Positions 52,924-63,919 of a DNA stretch of 64,000 nucleotides are shown piece by piece. A program made the translations under genes and the position numbers. A model generated the notes under the pieces. That model did not search any database. It was not told where the DNA came from and worked only from the letters and a program-made list of their open reading frames with translations. Position 1 is the stretch's first letter. Each line of letters starts with the position of its first letter. This DNA comes from Bugula neritina (taxonomy: Eukaryota > Bryozoa > Gymnolaemata > Cheilostomatida > Bugulidae): contig OZ037767.1 of assembly GCA_964035545.1 (NCBI GenBank), positions 20,438,628 to 20,502,627 on the forward strand, given 5' to 3'.

Positions 52924-53213
52924 CGGGGTTGTAATTAATTACATTTTTTCAAGTAATTAAATGTAATTTGTAATTGATGTATAAAAATGTAATTGTAATT
53001 AATTACATTGCTAATGTAATTGAATTTTACAATTACTTTATAATTAAATAATAATTACTTCAAATTTTTAAATTTTATAAAATTCATATTTTTCCTGTCT
53101 TGCCTACTGTTTATAATTGATTACATTTATTTCAACTGTAATTATAATTGTAATCGACAAATTCTCATGTAATTGTAATTAATTACATTTATATGTGGTT
53201 GACCACAACCCTG
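52924..53213. mobile_element. hAT-type MITE, copy 3 (shorter)
   Basis: Same orientation and sequence as copy 1 over both ends (ggggttgtaattaattacat ... gaccacaaccctg). The middle, which in copy 1 carries about 130 bases of unique sequence, is largely deleted and the left CA is changed. It ends 117 bases before the SR-protein start codon. Confidence 0.7.
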
Positions 53214-53330
53214 CGAACTGTCATTGGCTTTGGTAAAGGTTTTCCTATGTATAAATATACTGCAAACCATTTGTAGCACCTATTTCTGTGTTATCTAGTA
53301 ATCTCCCAGAGTTGAGATACCAGCACAAAG

Positions 53331-56300
53331 ATGAAGAGACTTTTCGTCGGAAGACTGGACAAGTCTACTCGGTCGGGAGATATAGCTGATCTCTTTGAGG
53401 TGTACGGTAGACTCTCCAGATGTGAAGTGAAATATGGTGAGATTTTTACTCATAGCTTCAGGCACTACTTTGTGAAACCCTCTCTCCTTTTAGCCTTGTG
53501 ATAAGCATCCGTATTTAGACTCGCACATTTTCATCTTGTTTTAACCTCTTCATTTTTCTATTGTAGGGACAGACCATGGTAAGACAGATTAGACCTCAAA
53601 GGAAATATCAATAGCGCTATTTCAAAGACATGAAAATGAAATTGTGTGTCTAAAACACACTTGGTTTCAATATCGATATATTTGTTAAATGAGCTTGAAG
53701 TCTTGGGACTTGGATTATGGTTACAACTCCGGTTAAACTTTCGTTATACTTTGTGCTTATCTGTAAAATGAAAGATTGTGTATAAATCTTATCCGCCACT
53801 TATCTATCACTTACTAAATGAACTTCTTTTTAATTTAGTTAATCAGTAATTATTTAATATTGCTAATTGTAGAATTTGTCTATTTTTTAGCCTATGCCTT
53901 TGTGGATTTTGAGAATGACAGGGATGCAGAGGTAAGTTGTATGACATACTTGATCTGTCACTTAATGAAAATTCTCAATATTTCATGCATATCTTTTGTT
54001 TCGGTGACTTGATAGTGAATACATTATTTCAGAGTATGAGATTATAACATACTATGAGCTAGATAACACCGCATCCATATGATAATGTGTTTGCCATTCC
54101 TAGGTGTATAATACACTCCATTGGTTTCACTGATATATCCCCGGGCAGTATTAGTTGCCATACGTAGACTCTGTCACTCTTGGTGGTAGACCTGTACCGA
54201 GCCACACTATCCTCTGCCAGCAAGGTGCATAGTTGACCTTGAGAGACCTTGCCATTGCCATAATTAGCGAATCAGTGACTTGCCTGGTTGCCTGCCTCTC
54301 TCAGTACTAGTCAGTTCTCTCTCAGCAGAGCCGCGTTCTCCGTGCAACTTACGGTCACCTGTGCTCAAACTAGTTCCCACACACTCTCGGGGTGTGCAGT
54401 ACAGTAACCTCTGTCTGCTTTGATTTGCTCACCCCTAAGTTGCCACCTACTTGTATCGTGCTACAGGCCTTGTGCATCATTATTAGACTGTGTACGATGC
54501 AGCAGGTAAGGCTGGCTAAGTTATATGTCTAGCTAGAGTATGGGGCATTTCTCCATTTATACTAGGCTATTTTATGTGAAGATACAAAGAAACAACATTG
54601 TACTGCAGTAGGTCTGTAGGTTTTTTGTATTTTCAAGATATAATAAACTGACTTAGAGAAATTCTTATTTACACACATTAGACTTTCCTGCTTCAAATTA
54701 AATTATGGTGCTAATTTTGATGTTTCATTTTAAATTTTTCATTGCTATTTCTATGCATTTGAAGCATCCATCTATGCTACAGTATTCTCTTTGAGTATAG
54801 AAATCAAGCATACAAATGCTTCCATGGAAATTTCTGATGTATTTGGTAGCTAGTGAAAGAATGAATTTTTGTTTTCTAATTGCCTTCTATGTGACACATT
54901 GAAAGTTCATCTAATGTCTACCGTCATGGCTATGGTATTCTCAAGAAGCCCATCAAGTCATTGGAAACAAATCTGCCATTGCATAAAGTTGTGGTTTGTT
55001 TTCCACACAAGAGAAAGAGCCCAAAAATTTTTATATTTGAGCACATGTCGCACGCCCTAAATGCATCATACCTTCTCAGTTATTACTAGGTGATACAACA
55101 TGCATCAAAATATTATATTCTAGGTCTTCGCCAATATAGTAATACTAATGTGAAGCATAGCTGATAGCATTAAATTTGTGTCGTTTGTATGGCTTTTCGA
55201 ACATAATTTTTGTACGAAACATCAAGTAAGTGCATCTTTGAACACATAAACTGTTGAGACCCATCTCCAAGCTTTGCGTAACATTGTTGAATGGTATGTC
55301 TGTTCCATTCTACAGGATGCTATGCGTGGGGAGGATGGCAAGAGACTCCACGGTGCTACCATGGTGGTTGAATGGTCCCGTGGGAAGAACATATCCAGAG
55401 GTGGATATGGCGGAGGTGGTAGAGACGGAGGTTATGGCCCTCCTAGGGGCAGAATGGTAATGGTCTATATATCTCTGCCACTTGTGCTTTAGATTTCGTT
55501 TCGAGTTTTAATAAATCATACTTTCTTTTTTTGATGTAAACTATGTTTTCATATAGAATGTTTTTGTATAAATGAAGTAGCTTATTCTAAGATCGTGTCA
55601 CTGCTTGCCTCTGATATCCATACATCAATGAAAGTTGTTGTGTTTTTAGAGTGGTGGTATGCGTGATGACTGCTATACTTGTGGGCGGAGAGGACACTTT
55701 AGCCGAGACTGCCCGGAGACAGGATATAAAGGGGGCTTCAGGAGGGACTACAACAGTCGCAAGGGTCGTTACAGCCGCTCTGTGTCTCGAAGCAGATCTC
55801 GCTCCAGTAAGTCATCTCACTCAGTCACAGCCAATCTGCCCCACATATTCATGCTGTTATCAGCTGTACAACTTCTGTAACATATCTTACTGTGTTTTAG
55901 GGAGCAGATCTCGAAGGCGTAGGTCAAGGTCTCCTCGTAGATCTAGGTCACCAAGAAGATCCAGGTCTTTTTCACCCCGTAAGTCAAGGTCACCCCGCCG
56001 GTCAAGATCACCTCGTAGATCAAGGTCACCTCATAAGTTGAGGTCACCCAGCAGGTCAAGGTCACCTCGTAAGTTGAGGTCACCCAGCAGGTCAAGGTCA
56101 CCTCGTAAGTTGAGGTCACCCAGCAGGTCAAGGTCACCTCAGAATAAGTCTGGTTCCAAGTCTCCTGAAAGAAATAAGTCGAAATCACCAGTAAAATCAC
56201 GATCTCGCTCGCCAAAGCAGAATAGTAAATCATCAGACAGGGGTGGAGATAAAAAATCATCAGACAGGAGTGGGGATAGAAAATCCGTCGACAAGGGTAG

Positions 56301-56532
56301 AGATAGCAAATCAACAGACAGGGGTGGAGATAGAAAATCTGCCGACAGGGGTGCAGATAGAAAGTCGGCTGACAGAGGTAGAGATAGTAGATCAGCTGAC
56401 AGGGGTAGAGATAGTAGATCAGCTGACAGGGGTAGAGATAGTAGATCAGCTGACAGGGATAGCGGTAGCAAGTCGGCAGATAAAAGTAAAGAAAACGGAG
56501 TACGAAACAGCAGAAGTAGAAGCCGAAGTTGA
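53331..56532 (+). CDS. SR splicing factor with RRM, CCHC knuckle and RS domain (SRSF7/RSZ-like)
   Basis: Exons 53331-53436, microexon 53567-53578, 53891-53931, 55316-55456, 55650-55806 and 55901-56532 join in phase to 362 residues (358 without the microexon). The RRM covers about 1-75: RNP2 is LFVGRL, RNP1 is AYAFVDF, and it ends GATMVVEWSRGK. A Gly-rich linker follows (GGYGGGGRDGGYGPPRG), then a CCHC zinc knuckle CYTCGRRGHFSRDC. The long RS domain is made of two repeat types: a 12-residue RSP(S/R)..RKL type and an 11-residue DRGRDSRSA type, ending SRSRSRS. SR proteins bind exonic enhancers and recruit spliceosome factors, and the SRSF7 group also acts in mRNA export. RRM plus knuckle plus RS is the SRSF7/9G8 plan, although the RRM itself is not diagnostic. 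A candidate poison exon lies at 54104-54505. AATAAA lies at 56673 and 56692. Confidence 0.9.
53567..53578 (+). other. 12-nt microexon in the RRM of the SR-protein gene
   Basis: GGACAGACCATG lies between a strong acceptor (ttcatttttctattgtag) and a strong donor (gtaaga). It keeps frame. Skipping it gives K-Y-A-Y-A-F; including it gives K-Y-G-T-D-H-A-Y-A-F. The insertion lies immediately before RNP1, in the loop between RRM strands 2 and 3, so it may be a regulated cassette. Confidence 0.75.
54104..54505 (+). other. Candidate poison cassette exon
   Basis: The interval has a good acceptor (tttgccattcctag) and a good donor (GCAGCAG|GTAAGG). It is visibly richer in GC than the intron around it. 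Joined to the preceding exon (phase 0), it meets an in-frame TGA at 54131-54133. SR-protein genes commonly carry such exons and use them for autoregulation through nonsense-mediated decay. No transcript evidence is available here. Confidence 0.5.
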
Positions 56533-59272
56533 GCAGCATATCACCGAGTCAGACTTCAATATGTATATAGTCTTGTGTTTTGAGTAACTAAAACTCTTCA
56601 GAATGTTGTACTCTGAACAAGTATTGTAGTATAACCTAATTTGTGACTAATTAATAGATATTGTAACATTTCAATAAAAATCTTTTGCATCAATAAAACA
56701 TCTGTATTTTAATTATTAGTCTAATCATTTTAGCTACCATAATATACAATGTGTTGCACAGTCAGTCTATTATGAACGGCATTTGTTATGATAGCCATAA
56801 TAATATATGATCATAAAGTAGCACATTCTTTGTAAAAGAAGACAAATAGATACATGGTTGAAAATGATTGTTGATGGTGGCACTCTATTGAAGTGAGTGG
56901 CAATACAATGGCACTGCAAGTCTGTTGTACAAAGTTGCTTACCAATTTGTATTCTTGGGATCTTTTGAACACCTAGTGAATAATGCACTAGATTTTTGCT
57001 TATTTTTTACAGATAGTGAATTGACCTTGGCTGTTGATGCATTTGAAATTTTCAGCTGCATTTAATGTACTTGGGCCTTTGTAAAAAGCTCATGAATTCC
57101 ACTGACCACTTGGTTGCATGATGGCCAGAAAAATCATAGCTTTTTTTGGGTCGAGACCTTAGAATAAAAATGTCAGCAAAATTAAGAGCTTACAATTATA
57201 AATTTAGGTCATGGTGTCACAAATATTACTGTATAAAACGTGTTGCAATAGTGGCTTGTTTATATTAGTTTGATATCGTGAGATGTATTCCTCTGTGAGC
57301 TGATGAGTAAAGTTACCAAATAGCATTATCAGGTGAACTATTCTCTTTCTAACATTGACATATCACCTGAAAAAGTGGTACTTGAGACGACAACGAGTGG
57401 GCAATATTTACGATAGAGTTATCCTAACTTGCCGTTTTTTAACAGTTCTTCCTTTTCTGTGTTGACCCTGGCAAAGGCGAAGGTTAAATGTGAAAGAGCT
57501 TCGACTACGTCCATGGCACCTTTTCAAGCTCACAACTTTGTAACTAACTTTTGTGACTTGTGCTTCAAACGAAACTGGTTATGTCTGATTGTATCGATAT
57601 TACTAAGTCCAATGCTAATGATCTCAAACATTATAATTATAGCAGTAATTGACACGCATAATCATAATGATAATACCAATCGGTAGTCGTATCTAAATTA
57701 GAATAGCGTGTTGAATGTTCTGAACAATTACAATTATTGAATTGATATTATCATTATGAATTAGTATTACTACTCATATTCATATTGTCTATTACTATTA
57801 GTTTTACTATTAGTTTTACAATAACAATGTAAAAAGAAAAAACTAATCATTGTTCTATTAGGCCTACTATTCTCAACAGCCATGTATTTGTATTTTGAAA
57901 TCCACAAGATTTTTATGCCGTCACATTCCATTACTGATTACTATCCAGCTGTGTGGTCAAACCATTTTTTGCTTTTTTAAAATCTCAGAATTCTATAAAA
58001 CACATAGTGACACAGTGGCTTATCGAAACCCGTTATGATGTTGCATCTTGTATTCTTTATGTGCTACCTATTCCCATTCAACATTCACTGAGTGCACATC
58101 CCAACTTCATCCCTTTATTCCACTCAAAATTACAAGTTTTCTATATGGCCACATTGTAGCTAAAAACAGTCCTCTGTTTCTTTAATCGATTATCTAAATC
58201 TTTACTAGTTATAAAAGTATGTTTTTATTTGCTCTACTTTCTACTGTATTAACCATGGAAGCCCTATTCAATCAATTTGTCATTTCTAATTCTACTGTAG
58301 TTTTATCTTTTATGTAGTTACTGAATATACTTTATGTAATCTGACCTTCAATTTATACTCGTTTTTCAATTACCATGTTTTTGCTACCTTTTTTCTGGTA
58401 ACATACAGTCTATATACACCTGCTTTTATGATTTATCTTTTTAGCTCATTGACAGTCCGATCAAGTATTATAGTTAGGTAATGCACTGATGCAACAGCCC
58501 ATGCATTTATTACTATCACTCGATTCCCTTTTGAATTCAGGGCTTTTCTTATATACTTATAGTACCAGTTCTGACATTGTCTTTCATTTCTTCAATTTTT
58601 ATTTTATCAGTATTCCAAGATATTCATAGAATTCTTCAACAAGATGATGTTTTACCCATTCCTTTGTTCTCTGTTTTCTTCCCTCTCCTCTTGACTAGTG
58701 GCACCCTTCTATGATTCAAGCTCCATTTGTATGTCTTTTGTACAAATGCTGACGTTATTCACAAAGGCTTTCAATTATAATTTCTATAATAAGTCACTGC
58801 CATTAGTATCACTTTCCGAATGTCGTTGTTTACAGGAAGCAGTAGTATAAATCTAGAAACTGTGATAGCTATTGCATTTAGAATGCTGTTTTATTGCACA
58901 GTAGTCTTCAGTTTTTATTTTCAGGTCATATGGACACAAGGTCTACATTTTGGGCATTGATAGTATTGCTTTTACCACTTGTAGACTCGCCTCTTCATAT
59001 GCTTAGTTCTGTTTTGCTCAAATTTCCTTGCAAGACTAGCACTGGCATCAGCCAGCCTTTTTATCAATTTTTTAAACAAGTCAGACAAATTAATGGTTTG
59101 GTTTTTACTATTTGGGTTTAATATTAGTTTACAAGAATTTGCATTCATCAGCTATAATTTTGCACAACATTGTTGATTTCTTATGAAAACCTGCAGGGTA
59201 TTATCTCTTCACCTTTTGTTACCCTTATAGGTCAACATCTGTTTTCACTCAGCCTCTATTTGGTTAGCCAAA
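56533..59272. other. Intergenic region with decayed retroelement sequence
   Basis: Begins with the 3' UTR of the SR gene (polyadenylation signals at 56673-56697). Degenerate short-word tract at about 57640-57850. Non-LTR reverse-transcriptase remnants on the minus strand at 58260-58740, and possibly to 59110. No intact gene seen. Confidence 0.5.
58260..58740 (-). mobile_element. Decayed non-LTR retrotransposon (RT C-terminal part)
   Basis: With frameshifts and stops, the minus strand reads YLGIL, EEMKDNVR, YYKYIRKALNSKG, NRVIVINAWAVASVHYLTII, then LDRTVNELKSLDK. This is the arrangement seen after the RT domain of a LINE family widespread in marine invertebrates (YLGIL...VLKSKLNG...INTWAVPVLRY...LDRKTRK), often labelled R2-like. 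It is clearly inactive. The part upstream of the RT may continue to about 59110. Confidence 0.55.
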
Positions 59273-61452
59273 ATGGCTATGAGTTCTAGTGAAGCAAAGA
59301 ATCAAGAATTGTCTTCTCCCAAGAAAAAGGCAAAAGTACAACCTAATGCTTTTGTGTCGCTACAGATCACCAATTCTCAGGTAATGTTAATTCATCTTAA
59401 TTTTTGCCTAAGCTGTCATTCTAGTTTGCCTTTATGTAGCTAAGCAGGCCAATATATTAACTACAAGCCATTTAACCTGGTATGCGGCCATCTTTCAGGC
59501 GTATGTTATCTTGATGTGAATTGGTTGTTTAAATTCCATTTGTGTTGATGAACTGTTTGTGCTTCGAAAAGCTATGGTGTCAGAAATTTCAATGACATGA
59601 TTCTGTTCAACTTTAATGTAAATGTGTGAAATCATATGCTGTTTTATTTTGTTGAAGATGTAGTTAAATTTTTTTGCTGGAGTTTGGAGTGATTTTTTGT
59701 TCTGCTTTTGTTTCCACTGATCAAGCTGTGTTATTACCGGGTATTTTTCAGGTGCGAGAGAAACTGAAAAACAATCAGAAATTAATGATAGAAAATGATG
59801 AGTCAATCAGTAAACTCCAAGTCAAGCCGGAGACATTTCATCTTACTCTCATGGTTATGAAGTTAGAACTGAAAAGTGAGACTCTAAGAACTAGACTAGA
59901 AAGTGCATCAGCTGACTCTCATGGCTTTCTCGAATCGCACTTCGAGTGAGCCGTTTTCTATTTGTAAAATCGCAGGCCCTATTTTGTAAGAAACTCGATC
60001 TTAAATCATTCCTTTTGACGATTCTTTTTGAAAATTTTGGTTTTCAATATTATATGACACATGTTCTAAGCCTATTGCAGCTGCTATTAACTTTGATGTA
60101 ATTTATTTTGTTTATGGCAGTTTTTACTTGATGATAGTAAAAATGGCAGTCAAAAGACTTGATAAAATATTTGTTAATATTTCAAACAAAAAGGATTTGA
60201 TATCGTAATTAGATACATCAACCATATCGTCTCCATAAAAACTTTGTCTTTATTAATTTTTATCAAATTTTAGTTTCGGCGAAAAAATTGTTGATATAAT
60301 GACACCAAATAATAATGCAAATTTCTATATGGAAACCATAAATACTGATATAAAAATATGCTAATTTATATTTTCAGACTGTCTAATAAAGCATTAGAAG
60401 AAAGTTCAAAAGAAGTTAGTAAAATATTATCCAAGTTGAACTTCCAATTTAATTTGGACAAAGTCTCAAACTTTGGCAAAGAGGTGGTGTTTGTCACCAT
60501 GAGGAATGAGACAGAAGTGACTGCGTTTAAAGAGGCTGCAGGTACATATACTAGCCCACGACGACAAAAATATCATAGAGACAATGACATAAGGCATTAA
60601 GTTGAAACTACTGCAAATTTTACCTTGCTCAGATTTCAAATGAAAGGTGACCTTTCACTTTGCAAAGTTTTCTATTTTCACCTACTCCTTACAAAATTGC
60701 CTCTTTTATTTTGACAATGCTGAGAAGTCGTTGACTTTGCACTCTTTACTTGACAAGTTCTCACTTTGATCTCTAAAGCTGTCACTTCTCACCTTGATTT
60801 CTTCACTTTTTTCCTTAAAATAATTTGATTTCAGCTGTTTAGCAGAAAAAAGCTTTATAGTATTAGTGACAAGGTATGCATACATTTCCATATAAATATA
60901 ATATTTGTCGTTTATGTGCCATATAATATTTCATAACTTAGAAAGAGTGAGGAACATATTCCAAGACCATGGATTACCAAGTACTGACTCCAGGAGTGCT
61001 TCCCCTCATGTAACTCTCTTTAAGCCATCTAGAGGTTTGTAATTAGCTCCTTTTATCATTACCAAGCAAAAGTTTCTGCCACACTTGCTTCTCAGTTAAA
61101 TTGTTGATATTTGAATATTTTATTATTCATTAGGGTTTTTGTATGAGATTTTTTGCCAGAAAGCTTTCCTTGAACTTGAAGTTGTATAAAAATAGAGTTT
61201 ATAAGTTGTACTTCACTATTTCAACTCACAAAATTTGATGTGTGGGGTATAATGACAAATGATTTTTAATTTGTAGGTAATTATCATATCAAGTTACAAC
61301 CAGAGGTGTATCAGCATCTTTCTGCCGAAACAACCAACTGTGGTACAGAAACATTTCACTCTCTTCAACTCTGCTCTATGACTCATCCTAAACAAGAGAA
61401 CGGCTATTACCATGTCATCCATGAGAAGCTGTTGAGTCATGCCAGTGTGTAA
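59273..61452 (+). CDS. AKAP7-like 2H phosphoesterase-fold protein
   Basis: Five exons, 59273-59380, 59752-59945, 60378-60541, 60942-61034 and 61277-61452, join in phase to 244 residues. The N-terminus has a nuclear localisation-like PKKKAKV, then the AKAP7 core: NAFVSLQITNSQVREKLK, ETFHLTLMVMKL with the first H-x-T-x motif (HLTL), LDKVSNFGKEVVFVTM, and SASPHVTLFKPS with the second (HVTL). Both catalytic pairs of the 2H (LigT-like) fold are present. In mammals the AKAP7 central domain is reported to have 2',5'-phosphodiesterase activity. The chain ends just past this domain, so the C-terminal PKA-RII-binding helix of mammalian AKAP7 is absent. About 25 residues after motif 1 (ELKSETLRTRLESASADSHG onward) look inserted. 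The donor at 59945 was chosen because it alone keeps the frame. Confidence 0.85.
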
Positions 61453-62465
61453 TGCAGACGCGCCTTCAAGACATGTAGTGCAGAAGTTTCATGCTATCTG
61501 AAGATTTGCCATGCTATGTAAGATTATACAGATATGTCTGCTACAGTTCACTATGCTGTCATGCAATCAAATCATTCAAGCACCTACTGTCTAGTCATGA
61601 TTTATTGAGTCGAGCCATTCTTTTCAACGTGCTTCATCGGTACTTAATTTTTGTAGCTATTGCAACCGGGGCATTTGAGAGTAAGATAGTGCCAATTCTT
61701 CAGGCTATAAAACTTTGTCCACTTCTATACCATATACTTGACTTGTACTCACATTTTCAAGATGAAACTCTTTCAAATATGCAGAATAATCAACTTTTAA
61801 AAATTCCAAACTTCAGCAAATATATTTTTTTATGAAAATTTATTCATTTGATGTACAATGTTGATTCTGCAAGATTTATGTATTTTCTTTATTGATTTGG
61901 ATTATTGTTGATGCTAATTGCAAGTTTTCGTTAAAATGTGAACTGAGAAACTGAAAAACTTTTAATAAATAAAATACAAATAAATAAAATTAGAAATTTT
62001 CTAAATAACCTCTACAATGCATAGTCACTCAGATTTTTAGCAATACTTTGCTGCTTTGCTCAGAATTCTTTATTGACAAGTAATTCTATTTTTATTTTTT
62101 AGATCATGTTTATATTTAGTTAACCTTGAAGATTTTATTTTATAAAACCCCCTTTAGCAAGTAAAATTAAGCATATATTTTATTTTTTAATATAAAAACA
62201 GCATTTTCATAAATAATGATGACAGACATTGTGTATGTTAAACAATAAGCGGGATAACAGAAACACCATTACTTACAGCCACCAATATAACACTCAACAT
62301 AGCCATTGTTAAACTAATATGACGCTGTAAATAAGCTTGACTAAAGAAATATAACTTTTCAGTCAATACAATACCCTTTATACTATAAAATTACACTTTA
62401 TACAAATTATATACACTTCCAAGCAACTATTCTTAGAGTCAACATAAATTATTAGATGAAAATTC
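61453..62465. other. Shared 3' region of convergent genes
   Basis: AT-rich untranslated sequence. AATAAA copies at about 61964-61990 suit the AKAP7-like gene. TTTATT words near 62090-62140 could serve the minus-strand gene. No other gene seen. Confidence 0.5.
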
Positions 62466-63919
62466 TCAACTTTTATCAGTGGTTGCCAAGAAGGATGTGT
62501 CCACTGGATTAATAGTTTTACGAATGGCTGCCTTGTCTCTGATAGACAATTCCATTTCCTCGATGGCCTCGTCACTCAACAATGAATGGACATCATCTGG
62601 AGTACTAAAGCCGGCCTTGATCAGCTTCACTAATCCGGAGTCTGTTAGCGGGTGTAGCAGTGACTTGTTCCAATCCGCCATTTTCATACCTTTGTCATTC
62701 ATAACTACAAACATTGAAGCCAAAGTTTATTTAAATATTGGCCACATTTTACCATAAGGTGTACATGGCCCAATAACATTACAAAATAGTTAGATAAACA
62801 AACTATATTATATGCTTATGGATCAATTTCAATCAAATAATCAGTTGGAATATTGTGTAGGCTAGAATTAGTCAGTCCAGAAATCTGAGTTGGATGGTTT
62901 ACTGTGACACACACTAGTACAGAGGTGTAGTGATGGGTTTGCAGATGATCTGGTATTATGTGATGAAAGAAAAGACACTATAGAAGAAAGAGTAAAAAAA
63001 ACTAGAGAAAGAGATTAGAGGATGTCAGCCTAAAAGTCAGCATATCTAAAACTGAGTACCTATCCCCAAAAGAAGGCAGCCATGACATCAGATTAAAGGA
63101 ATACAATAGCTCTGAACAGGTCATTTTGCCTCAAAGAACCACATGTATTCAAATACCTGGGGACTACAATTTACCAGGAATGAAGATGCAGGGCAGAGGT
63201 ACATGTGCACATTGGCAGAGCCTAGGATAAATGACCAGAACTGACAAGAGTATTATGTGACAAGAAAGTCCCAAAGAGACTGAAGGTGCTCATCTGGCCA
63301 TTGACAGATTACCTTGCTGCAAGATTTAGTGTATGTGAAATGAGAATGTTGCATTACTGTCTAGGAATTAGTCTCGAGAGGCACAAAACCAATGAGAGCA
63401 TAAGGCAAGAAGCGAATATGTTAGACCTGATGGAAAGATTAGAGTAGTTCGGACATATATCCAAAAGAGAGAAAAAAGATATCAGAAGAGTACATGGGGT
63501 GCGAGTCAAAGGAAAGAAAAATTGGGTGGGAACGCCCAAGGCATAGATGGAAGGTCACAATCAGGAGAGATCTCCAATCCTGTTCCCTCAATGAAGAGGA
63601 TGCTAAGGACAGGGTTAGGTGGAGACGCTTGATTGAGCTAGGCCTCCGGCAGCCAGTTGCTACCCGAAAAGGACAGAGTGGAGATAAGTGAGAATACTAG
63701 TACAGTGGTATAAAAATGGGTTGGTTGGGAGAAGACCTTCAACTGTTTTAATAAAAGGTAAAAAATATATATTATTATTTTGTCTGACGAGTCATTCTAT
63801 ACCATAAAATAGAAGTGAAAATGACTTACGCAATGCTTCATCAGAACCAGCACAGCCACGCACCTCAAGAACTGTCCCATCATCATTGGTAATAACTTGA
63901 TACTGCTGCAGTTTCAATG
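62466..63919 (-). CDS. Unrecognised protein, C-terminal end only
   Basis: Two exons, 63919-63830 and 62704-62466, join in phase (C|TT = Leu). The rest of the gene lies right of the window. The visible 109 residues read LKLQQYQVITNDDGTVLEVR, then CAGSDEALLMNDKGMKMADW, then a helical SAM- or HhH-like stretch (LVKLIKAGFSTPDDVHSLLS, IEEMELSIRDKAAIRKTI), ending TTDKS. Splice sites are good (tgtgttgtag acceptor, gtaagt donor, tttgtag acceptor). The composition is coding-like, so the exons are believable. I do not recognise the family. Confidence 0.7.
62935..63691 (+). mobile_element. 5'-truncated, decayed RTE-type LINE
   Basis: The plus strand begins GFADDLVLCDERKDTIEERV, the RT catalytic motif with RTE-style context. 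Pieces such as KTEYLSP, RMLHYCLGISLERHK and ERPRHRWKVTIRRDLQS, ending RVRWRRLIELGLRQPVA, follow in shifting frames. The Gly-Arg-Pro-x-x-R-W end is typical of RTE/BovB. Stops and frameshifts make it dead. It sits antisense in the intron of the unrecognised gene. Confidence 0.75.

Larger units (their letters stand above)
50263..53330. other. Divergent intergenic region, WDR6 / SR-protein gene
   Basis: About 3 kb. It holds degenerate short-word repeats (clearest at 51360-51720, weaker at 50690-50800 and 51720-52300) and a MITE copy (52924-53213). At 51186-51196, gcgcggcggcc is the only CpG-rich spot and may mark the WDR6 promoter or an untranslated first exon. No further coding exon is supported. 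Confidence 0.5.

Noticed and set aside
55943-56539. Long minus-strand open frames opposite the RS domain
   Set aside because: They mirror the coding minisatellites in other frames and give repetitive Leu/Tyr/Cys-rich nonsense with no homology.
57419-57514. 31-codon minus-strand small ORF (MDVVEALSHLTFAFARVNTE...) with a good Kozak context
   Set aside because: It is isolated next to decayed retroelement sequence, with no homologue recognised and no transcript evidence.
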